Shown piece after piece: positions 1-5,322 of a DNA stretch of 5,428 bases (its first letter is position 1; every line of letters begins with the position of its first letter). The DNA comes from Actinomycetota bacterium. Lineage in GTDB: Bacteria > Actinomycetota > Acidimicrobiia > Acidimicrobiales > JAMCPL01. The stretch spans positions 1 through 5,428 of the forward strand of contig JAMCPC010000072.1 of NCBI GenBank assembly GCA_023379725.1, given 5' to 3'. The position numbers and the translations under genes are program-made. The notes below the pieces were generated by a model. It searched no databases and had not been told where the DNA came from. It worked only from the letters and a program-made list of their open reading frames with translations.

Positions 1-558
1 CAGTGTCTTCAGGGTGTCTACCTGTGATGCATCTGCGTTAGAGACTATTTCACGGACTCGTTGACCGGCTTTCGATCCTATTTTGGTAAGGACTTTCCAT
101 TGTGATGATGACATCTGTACAGAGTCGGAGGGAGAATCCTGATTCAGTTGCACGGTTGCATTGAGCGGCATCTTTTCAATCAGGGAGTGATATTCTTTCA
201 GTTGTGGGCCTATGCGATCTACTATACCCTTCAACTCCTCTGAGCAGGTACTTGTTGGTGCACTACGCCCCAAAGTGAAGTATGCCCAAGCGTTATCGAA
301 TAGTGCCAGTTCAAAGAGGGCTTTTTCGGCAGAAGTCGTTGAGTCATCCATGGTGCTGACAGAGAAACCGGTTATCTTGCCCCCCTCAATCCATGCCCTG
401 CCATCCTGATCCGTACCACCGACATAAAGCTCACCATCCTGAGAGGACTCTATAATTATATGTAAGACTTGTTGCAATGAGAATGCTGTTAGTGAAGCAA
501 TCAGAGAAGCTCTATCGTTAAGTTCGTTATTCTGGTTGTTTAATGGAACTGTAGTCAT
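1..558 (-). CDS. DUF4388-like domain protein, N-terminal 186 codons (runs off left edge)
   Basis: The frame is open on the minus strand from an ATG at 558 to the window edge with no stop, so the 3' end is missing. Residues about 17-100 look like a DUF4388 domain: a leading helix (SLTAFSLQQVLHIII), a glycine-rich strand pair (GELYVGG, then WIEGGKITGF), and a helix of the 'AEKALFELALFDNAWAYF' type. Residues about 150-186 (SSSQWKVLTKIG to VDTLKTL) resemble the small winged-helix segment that often follows DUF4388. The region between them (about 105-148) is polar and looks like a linker. DUF4388 proteins are poorly understood; they occur near bacterial signalling genes and GTPases, but no role can be assigned here. 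There is no signal peptide or membrane segment in the visible part. The 558 start is chosen because a TATCAT hexamer sits exactly six bases upstream and no ribosome site is visible; an in-frame ATG at 576 is the alternative. The gene is divergent from the crotonase gene. Domain call made from memory of the family pattern, moderately sure. Confidence 0.72.
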   Translation of the reverse strand, partial: MTTVPLNNQNNELNDRASLIASLTAFSLQQVLHIIIESSQDGELYVGGTDQDGRAWIEGGKITGFSVSTMDDSTTSAEKALFELALFDNAWAYFTLGRSAPTSTCSEELKGIVDRIGPQLKEYHSLIEKMPLNATVQLNQDSPSDSVQMSSSQWKVLTKIGSKAGQRVREIVSNADASQVDTLKTL

Positions 559-564
559 ACTTAG

Positions 565-593
565 ATGATATCTCATATATTTTATTGACGCAA
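565..593 (-). promoter_or_regulatory. Candidate leaderless promoter of the DUF4388 gene
   Basis: Reading the minus strand, TTGCGT (593-588) is followed by a 17-base spacer, TATCAT (570-565), six bases, and then the ATG at 558. The -10 position predicts transcription starting on the A of the start codon, so the mRNA would lack a 5' leader. The -35 matches the consensus only in its first three bases. The same TATCAT-N6-ATG arrangement occurs at proS, which strengthens the call. Confidence 0.45.
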
Positions 594-661
594 ACAGTAG
601 TAGCGCCGACACAATTTTTACAGTTGATTTGTGGGGATGGAAGTATTGGGTGTTAACGGAC

Positions 662-690
662 TTGCAGACATGGACTTATCGGGTATACCT
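662..690 (+). promoter_or_regulatory. Candidate promoter of the crotonase gene, very short or no leader
   Basis: TATACC (684-689) lies nine bases upstream of the ATG at 699, and TTGCAG (662-667) is 16 bases further upstream. The predicted start site is near 696-699, leaving at most a few leader bases. No Shine-Dalgarno-like purine run lies 5-12 bases before the ATG. Both hexamers are imperfect, so this is a weak call supported mainly by the same pattern at neighbouring genes. Confidence 0.35.
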
Positions 691-698
691 TTCAGTGT

Positions 699-1502
699 AT
701 GGCAGGAGATCATTTTTCAAGTTACGCAGATTTTGAATATATCGATTTTGACAGGCGAGATAATGGTGTCATAGTAGCTACCTTCAATAGGCCTGATACT
801 CTTAACTCGGCCAACGTGAGGCTTCATCGTGAGATGTCTGAGATATGGCATGTGGTGGACGCTGACGAACAGGTAAGATGTGTAGTAGTAACCGGAGCGG
901 GGCGAGCATTCAGTGCAGGTGGTGATATGGGCATGATTGAGGAGATGACCTCTTCATACGAGGCCATGCTTGTACAGTGGAGGGATGCAGGGGCAATTGT
1001 AGAAAATATGATTTCTTCACGAAAGCCTGTAATATCTGCTATAAACGGAGTTGCTGTAGGGGCTGGTCTTGCTATTGCGCTGATGGCTGACATCAGTGTA
1101 ATGGGTGAATCTGTAAGATTGACCGATGGGCATGTCCGTCTCGGGGTTGCTGCCGGTGACCACGGAGCGTTGGTTTGGCCGATGTTGTGCGGCATGGCGA
1201 AAGCCAAGTATTATCTCTTGACGGCCGATTTTCTTGATGGCCGTGAAGCCGAACGAATTGGTCTTGTATCCAAGTGTGTACCTGATGAACAGGTGCTGTC
1301 TGAAGCAATTGCAATTGCTGAGCGCCTGGCTGCAGGAAGCCAGTTGGCAATTCAGTGGACCAAAAAGGCACTTAATGGTTGGTACAGGCAGTCGATGCCA
1401 ATTTTTGGAGAGTCTCTAGCGCTTGAGATGCTCTGTTTTCTGGGAGAAGACGCGAAGGAAGGTGTTGCTGCCATTAGAGAAAAGAGGCCACCCCACTTCT
1501 AA
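699..1502 (+). CDS. Crotonase-superfamily protein (enoyl-CoA hydratase/isomerase-like)
   Basis: The 267-residue protein has the usual length and order of a crotonase fold acting on acyl-CoA thioesters in the cytoplasm. Visible features are the N-terminal strand with FNRPDTLNS (29-37), the CoA/oxyanion loop GRAFSAGGD (68-76), the second oxyanion segment NGVAVGAGLAIALMAD (116-131), and the C-terminal helix region GREAERIGLVSK (181-192) through WTKKALNGWY. By eye alignment to mammalian mitochondrial enoyl-CoA hydratase, the two catalytic glutamates (Glu144 and Glu164 in rat numbering) fall on Ala125 and His145. The segment TDGHVRLGVAAGDHGA (142-157) replaces the usual PE-x3-G stretch. That matches a widespread subgroup with 'DTHV..G..AGDGG' motifs, usually annotated only as hydratase-related. 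Ordinary hydration is therefore doubtful; isomerase, hydrolase or another thioester chemistry is possible. The ATG start follows a -10-like box and has no ribosome site. It stands alone on the plus strand, so no pathway can be inferred from neighbours. Confidence 0.92.
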   Translation: MAGDHFSSYADFEYIDFDRRDNGVIVATFNRPDTLNSANVRLHREMSEIWHVVDADEQVRCVVVTGAGRAFSAGGDMGMIEEMTSSYEAMLVQWRDAGAIVENMISSRKPVISAINGVAVGAGLAIALMADISVMGESVRLTDGHVRLGVAAGDHGALVWPMLCGMAKAKYYLLTADFLDGREAERIGLVSKCVPDEQVLSEAIAIAERLAAGSQLAIQWTKKALNGWYRQSMPIFGESLALEMLCFLGEDAKEGVAAIREKRPPHF

Positions 1503-1508
1503 TCCGGT

Positions 1509-1536
1509 TCAGACAAAAGCCCTCAGACAAAAGCCC
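1509..1536. repeat. Perfect 14-bp tandem direct repeat between convergent genes
   Basis: The 14-base unit TCAGACAAAAGCCC occurs at 1509-1522 and again immediately at 1523-1536 with no mismatch and no spacer. It lies in the 54-bp gap between the crotonase stop and the proS stop. The second copy supplies one arm of the small hairpin at 1531-1543, so the duplication may have changed the shared terminator region. Confidence 0.85.
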
Positions 1537-1543
1537 AGGGCTT
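1531..1543 (-). terminator. Weak candidate terminator for proS
   Basis: AAGCC (1531-1535) and GGCTT (1539-1543) can pair as a 5-bp stem with a three-base loop. Read on the minus strand the stem is followed by only a short T run (CTTTTG), about 15 bases past the proS stop codon. The stem is short and the T run is interrupted, so intrinsic termination would be inefficient. On the plus strand no T run follows, so there is no good case for termination of the crotonase transcript. Confidence 0.3.
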
Positions 1544-1556
1544 GTACTCCTGTCCT

Positions 1557-3002
1557 TCAGTATGCCTTGGCGATGACAGCCAGCGTGTCGTCGTCATCTA
1601 TTCCTACAGGCAATGATCCATTCTCAGCTACGAGGCAACGTACGGTCAACCCTTCCTTCGCAAGTTCCTCCTCGCCCTTGTTCCCTACCAGACTCCATGG
1701 AATGGTTGCAAATCCCTTTCCTCCTATTGCTTTAGCTGCTGCATCTTCCAGCGCTGTAGCCGGATAAGTATGTTCATCGCGAAATGATCGTGCCTGTTCG
1801 AGCATTCTATGCTGCATAGAAGATAGGGCATCTATTGCAACAGCGCTGGCGGATGCGACTGGGATTGACTGTTTCTCTCCCGTGTCGCGCAACGCTATAG
1901 TTACGTTACCGGCATCCAATTCGCGTTGCCCTATTTCTATCCTTAACGGAACGCCCTTGATCTCCCAGCCGGTTATTCTGCGACCATAAGAGGTATGCAT
2001 GTCGCTGTCCATCTCTACACGGCAGCCTCTTCCCTTGAGTTCTTGCAGCAACTGTATCCCGGCTGTTTCTATGCTGCTATCCGGCGATATTAGTACTATT
2101 ACTGCCTGTATAGGGGCGAGTTCAGGTGGTAAGCGCAACCCGTAATCATCACCATGTGCCATGATCAACGCCCCCAGCAAGCGTGTGGACACTCCCCAGG
2201 ATGTCTGCCACACATGAGTTTCGATTCCATCCGGAGTCTGGAATGTCGTGCCAAACATCTTGGAGAATCGTTGTCCGAGTTCGTGACTTGTTCCCATTTG
2301 AAGTGCCTTTCCATCGCGCATCATGCCTTCGCATGTCCAACTCTCCTCAGCGCCCGGGAAGCGTTCTTTGGCGGTTTTTCGTCCTGTTATAACGGGTACC
2401 GCCATGACATCTACCATGAGGTCTTCGTAGACGGTCTGCAGTATCTTGATCGCGTAGTCGCGCGCCTCTTTAGCAGATGCGTGTGCAGTATGGCCTTCCT
2501 GCCAGAGGAACTCGGTAGTTCTCAGGAAGAGTCTTGGTCTCAATTCCCAACGAACTACATTTGCCCACTGGTTGATTAGTAGCGGTAAGTCGCGATAGCT
2601 CTGTATCCACTTGGCAAAATATGCATTGATTATAGTCTCGCTAGTCGGCCTGACGACGGCCGGCTCCTCCAGCTCTTTACCCCCTCCATGAGTTACCACA
2701 GCAAGTTCTGGGCTGAAACCCTCTACATGTTCGGATTCGCGATGTAGGTACGACTCAGGTATAAGTAGCGGGAAGTATGCGTTTTGTGCTCCGGCGGCCT
2801 TTATGCGCTTGTCTAATTCATTCTGGATTCGTTCCCATAGAGCGTACCCGTATGGTCGTATTACCATTGTTCCTCGCACGGGGCCGTTTTCGGCTAATTC
2901 GGTTTTGGAGACGACATCCTGGTACCAGCGCGGAAAGTCTTCCTGCTGAGGGGTGATGGAGCTTGCCCTCGTCCCTTTTGGTGCCTTTGCTGATATAGAC
3001 AT
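1557..3002 (-). CDS. proS: Prolyl-tRNA synthetase, type 3 (no editing domain)
   Basis: This cytoplasmic class II synthetase charges tRNA-Pro with proline using ATP. The 481 residues fit the archaeal/eukaryotic-like ProRS type found in some bacteria, which lacks the roughly 180-residue editing insertion of the Escherichia coli type. In order: N-terminal EDFPRWYQDVV (21-31); motif 1 region around GPVRGTMVIRPYGYALWE (40-57) to FPLLIPE; the proline-binding loop RPTSET (118-123); motif 2 FLRTTEFLWQEGHTAH (159-174); TCEGMMRDGKALQMGTSH (223-240); motif 3 GVSTRLLGALIMAHGD (270-285 region, Arg274); an anticodon-binding domain (about 295-395); and a C-terminal domain ending in IAKAY. A terminal tyrosine is characteristic of this type, in which the C-terminus reaches the active site. 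The zinc-binding cysteines seen in some members are absent; only one cysteine (RCLVAE) remains there. The start has TATCAT six bases upstream and no ribosome site. It lies 26 bp downstream of the kinase gene. Confidence 0.97.
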   Translation of the reverse strand: MSISAKAPKGTRASSITPQQEDFPRWYQDVVSKTELAENGPVRGTMVIRPYGYALWERIQNELDKRIKAAGAQNAYFPLLIPESYLHRESEHVEGFSPELAVVTHGGGKELEEPAVVRPTSETIINAYFAKWIQSYRDLPLLINQWANVVRWELRPRLFLRTTEFLWQEGHTAHASAKEARDYAIKILQTVYEDLMVDVMAVPVITGRKTAKERFPGAEESWTCEGMMRDGKALQMGTSHELGQRFSKMFGTTFQTPDGIETHVWQTSWGVSTRLLGALIMAHGDDYGLRLPPELAPIQAVIVLISPDSSIETAGIQLLQELKGRGCRVEMDSDMHTSYGRRITGWEIKGVPLRIEIGQRELDAGNVTIALRDTGEKQSIPVASASAVAIDALSSMQHRMLEQARSFRDEHTYPATALEDAAAKAIGGKGFATIPWSLVGNKGEEELAKEGLTVRCLVAENGSLPVGIDDDDTLAVIAKAY

Positions 3003-3008
3003 GACTCA

Positions 3009-3014
3009 ATGATA
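3009..3014 (-). promoter_or_regulatory. Candidate leaderless -10 element of proS
   Basis: TATCAT (3014-3009 on the minus strand) is followed by six bases and then the proS ATG at 3002, placing the predicted transcription start on the A of the start codon. The spacing and hexamer are identical to those upstream of the DUF4388 gene. No convincing -35 is present at 16-18 bases. A competing -10, a perfect TATAAT, lies just upstream at 3028-3023. Confidence 0.4.
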
Positions 3015-3022
3015 CACGCAAT

Positions 3023-3028
3023 ATTATA
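3023..3028 (-). promoter_or_regulatory. Alternative -10 element (TATAAT) for proS
   Basis: A perfect TATAAT on the minus strand begins immediately after the kinase stop codon. It would start transcription near 3016 and leave a leader of about 14 bases without a clear ribosome site. No -35 or TG extension is visible, and the local sequence is AT-rich, so it may be fortuitous. Either this or the TATCAT element would let proS be transcribed independently of the two-component genes. Confidence 0.3.
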
Positions 3029-4597
3029 CTAGAAGTTCATCCTCAGGCTTACTAGCGTACCATGATCTGTATGCGATATGATCCTGAGGTGTGCACCTAC
3101 CAGTTGAGCACGTTCGGTCATACCCAGCAGACCGAGATGTGCTCGGTTGTTGTATGACGTCCTACCTGTTGTGGCAGCTCTGATAGTAGAGCTGCCGTCA
3201 CGGCCCTTCTTACTGTAGGTATCCGGGCGGTTTTTTATTGTCTGATCGGTTATTATAGGATTGCCGGATAGTGTACCCGTAAACCCATGGCCGTTATCCA
3301 CGACTACCAGCCTTAGCATTGTTGGCGTACTCTTAAGCGACACTGTCACCTGCTCGGCTCCAGAATGGCGTTCGACATTTGAAAGTGCCTCTTGGGCTAT
3401 CCTGTAGATCGTTAGTTCTTGCCATTTGTCCAGCTTTGGAATCGTACCGGCAGTTTTCAGCCATATTTTGGCCCCATTGCGTTCACGGTATTCTGCTACG
3501 AGATTCCGCAACGATGCCACCAGACCAAGGTCGTCCAGGGCTGGAGGTCGCAGTGCGGTTGCTATATTGCGTAACTCGGTAATTGTATCCTCTGTGAGCG
3601 TGCGTGTGGATTCAAGTTCTGTGAGTGTATTCTCAGGCAGGTCTGCCGAATCCATCACTGCATCTATCCTGTGACAGAGATGCACCAGGGACTGAACAGG
3701 TTCGTCATGGAGCTCACGTGCTATCCTGCTCCTCTCTTCTTCCTGGGCTCGCAAAACATGCTCTGCATATGCCTCCGTACGGCGTTGTTGTTCTACCTCT
3801 TCGGTTACATCCTGGAAGATAATCTGCATCATTTCGTGTTGCTCTTCATCTCCAGATTGTCCAGATATGCCTGATATCATGTCATGTGGTACTGCTGTAG
3901 CCACGAGCATATACTGTGTGCCATCAGGTATTACCAAGTGCGTAGGGAGAGATAGTTGCTGGTTACGATTTAGGAGTGTTACTGATATCTTATGGTTCGT
4001 AACGTCTGCAAGCGTCTTTCCAAAGAGGGTGTGGGGAGAGAATATCTTTCGTGCGGATTCATTTGCCTCTCTTATAATGTCATCGCTGTCTACGAGCAGT
4101 ACAGGAGCTGCACTCGCTTCAAAGAGTGAATGATATCGGGCTTCGGCAGCTGTGGCTGTAGCAGCAGCCTTCTCTATCTCGATTCTTGCCAACATTTCAC
4201 GTTCGAAACGTGATCCGACCGAGGCTGCTACGACCAGCAGGGATCCCAACTCGACTGCATATGCCCAGGCATAGAGTGTCGGCAGCATCCCAAGTGCGCC
4301 GTTTATTGCTATCGTCACCACCGTTATACCAGTAGCTGTTGCAGCAGTTGCCATTGATGCCGTGAATCCGTAGTTCAAAGCGGCATAGAGAATGGGTACT
4401 CCGAACAGTCCTACGGCTATAAATGGAGGTATGCCAAGATCGAATCGCTTGATGTCGGGTAGCCACAGCAACTCCTGGATGATCGTTACACCTATGACAA
4501 GTGCCTGTACTATCCAGAAACGCGCACTACCGATTGGTGGCGGCCACAATACGCTATTGGTATCTTCAGTCGTACGATGTATGGGGTTCGTAGCCAT
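3029..4597 (-). CDS. Membrane sensor histidine kinase, PAS + HisKA_3 (NarL/DesK-type)
   Basis: The 522-residue kinase partners the adjacent response regulator. Residues about 26-127 contain roughly four hydrophobic helices (26-46, 56-76, 82-103, 106-127) with short loops, so sensing is probably within or near the membrane. An alanine-rich helical linker (about 130-155) leads to a PAS-like domain (about 153-268; YHSLFEASAAPVLLVDSDD to FQDVTEEVEQ). The HisKA_3 dimerisation domain carries the phospho-acceptor His297 in RIARELHDEPVQSL (291-304), with ALRPPALDDLGL (348-359) following. The ATPase domain has the N box AQEALSNVERHS (401-412, Asn407), G1 DNGHGF (434-439) and G2 LGLLGM (488-493), then TERAQLVGAHL. 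Between G1 and G2 lies an unusual polar segment of about 45 residues (441-486), where family members normally have only a few. The signal is unknown. The gene follows the regulator by 29 bp; its ATG overlaps the stop of a four-codon mini-ORF as TAATG and has no ribosome site. Confidence 0.95.
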   Translation of the reverse strand: MATNPIHRTTEDTNSVLWPPPIGSARFWIVQALVIGVTIIQELLWLPDIKRFDLGIPPFIAVGLFGVPILYAALNYGFTASMATAATATGITVVTIAINGALGMLPTLYAWAYAVELGSLLVVAASVGSRFEREMLARIEIEKAAATATAAEARYHSLFEASAAPVLLVDSDDIIREANESARKIFSPHTLFGKTLADVTNHKISVTLLNRNQQLSLPTHLVIPDGTQYMLVATAVPHDMISGISGQSGDEEQHEMMQIIFQDVTEEVEQQRRTEAYAEHVLRAQEEERSRIARELHDEPVQSLVHLCHRIDAVMDSADLPENTLTELESTRTLTEDTITELRNIATALRPPALDDLGLVASLRNLVAEYRERNGAKIWLKTAGTIPKLDKWQELTIYRIAQEALSNVERHSGAEQVTVSLKSTPTMLRLVVVDNGHGFTGTLSGNPIITDQTIKNRPDTYSKKGRDGSSTIRAATTGRTSYNNRAHLGLLGMTERAQLVGAHLRIISHTDHGTLVSLRMNF

Positions 4598-4611
4598 TAG
4601 TCGGTGGCCAT
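4597..4611 (-). other. Four-codon mini-ORF overlapping the kinase start (TAATG)
   Basis: On the minus strand ATG-GCC-ACC-GAC-TAA (4611-4597) would encode Met-Ala-Thr-Asp, and its stop shares one base with the kinase ATG. The kinase itself begins Met-Ala-Thr-Asn, so the two starts look like a diverged local duplication. With no Shine-Dalgarno sequence ahead of the kinase, reinitiation from this mini-ORF is one conceivable way to start translation. Translation of the mini-ORF is not shown. Confidence 0.25.
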
Positions 4612-4626
4612 AATTTACTGATCCGG

Positions 4627-5286
4627 CTAATCAGCGGATGGATCCACCCATCCATGTGCAACTGCATACATTGACAGCTCAGTGCGTGATGTGCTCCCTA
4701 CCTTGTCAAAGACATGCTCAAGGTGGCTCTCCACGGTACGCAGGGATACTCCCAGTTCCATTGCAATTTGCTTGTTACGGTAGCCTTTCGTAACCAGGGC
4801 CACTATTTCAATTTCACGAGGAGTCAGGGTAGGGGCCTCTGACGATGAAGGCAAAGTATCCAGGGAATGACCGATAGGTCCTCTGGGTAATGAGCTGTCA
4901 AGCACCATCGCCCCCGATCGAACTGCCCTTATCGAGTCGAGCAGCACCCTGCCTGGTGCGCTCTTGAGCAGGTAGCCATGTACTCCTGCCTCCATGGCGG
5001 CCTCTATGTAAGCTCGTTCCGCATAGGCACTCAAGATGAGTACTTTGGTCTTTGGCGACACTTTGGCGATTTGCCTGGCAGCATCAATTCCAGTGATACC
5101 GGGTAGCTTTATATCCAGCAATGCCACCTCTGGCAGGGTACGGCTAGCGATGTCGACTGCCTGTTCACCGTCACCGGCTTCCCCTACTACCTCCATATCC
5201 GGGCTCCTTTCGATAATCTCTCGAATACCTTCCCTTACTACGGCATGGTCATCAGCAAGTAATATTGTAATAGGAGAGCTTTTCAC
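4627..5286 (-). CDS. NarL/LuxR-family response regulator
   Basis: This cytoplasmic transcription regulator is the likely phosphorylation target of the kinase encoded 29 bp downstream. Counting from a GTG at 5286 it has 219 residues. The receiver domain shows the acidic pair in LLADDHAVVREG (Asp12, Asp13), the phospho-acceptor Asp58 in ALLDIKLPG, Ser86 in LILSAY, and Lys108 in GYLLK. A short linker (about 130-152) precedes the LuxR-type helix-turn-helix (LTPREIEIVALVTKG through LGVSLRTVESHLEHVFDKVGS, about 154-199), which binds DNA as a dimer. Length and motifs are normal. The GTG start is preferred because a perfect extended -10 (TGCTATAAT) ends seven bases before it, and the receiver then begins five residues in, as is usual. 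The alternative ATG at 5322 adds 12 residues (231 in total) and has a GGGGAGG purine run ten bases upstream, but it would place the promoter inside the gene. The family call is firm; the start is about 60:40. Confidence 0.95.
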   Translation of the reverse strand: MKSSPITILLADDHAVVREGIREIIERSPDMEVVGEAGDGEQAVDIASRTLPEVALLDIKLPGITGIDAARQIAKVSPKTKVLILSAYAERAYIEAAMEAGVHGYLLKSAPGRVLLDSIRAVRSGAMVLDSSLPRGPIGHSLDTLPSSSEAPTLTPREIEIVALVTKGYRNKQIAMELGVSLRTVESHLEHVFDKVGSTSRTELSMYAVAHGWVDPSAD

Positions 5287-5293
5287 TGAAATA

Positions 5294-5302
5294 ATTATAG
5301 CA
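5294..5302 (-). promoter_or_regulatory. Extended -10 promoter of the response regulator operon
   Basis: The minus strand reads TGCTATAAT at 5302-5294, a perfect match to the extended -10 consensus (TGnTATAAT). No good -35 is seen, which this promoter class can tolerate. The predicted transcription start is at about 5287, one base before the GTG at 5286, implying an essentially leaderless mRNA covering the regulator, the kinase and perhaps proS. Confidence 0.55.
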
Positions 5303-5322
5303 CTGAGTGGGTTGTCCTTCAT

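Noticed and set aside
574..576. Upstream in-frame ATG (576) for the DUF4388 gene
   Set aside because: It has no ribosome site and no -10-like box at the leaderless offset, and it would place the TATCAT element inside the coding region; 558 fits better, though 576 is not excluded.
559..698. Search for a small gene or structured RNA in the divergent intergenic region
   Set aside because: Only promoter-like boxes are visible; no stable hairpin and no short frame with a start signal were found.
824..1207. Minus-strand open frame of 127 codons inside the crotonase gene
   Set aside because: It is antisense to the most conserved part of the crotonase and its composition is that of a reverse-complement shadow.
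1423..1767. Plus-strand open frame of 114 codons spanning the crotonase and proS 3' ends
   Set aside because: It overlaps two conserved genes, crosses the tandem repeat, and its product is serine/proline-rich without a family match; a shadow frame.
1557..5286. Regulator-kinase-proS read as a novel functional system
   Set aside because: The spacing allows co-transcription, but proS is a housekeeping gene with its own -10-like elements and no link to two-component signalling; chance adjacency is the simpler explanation.
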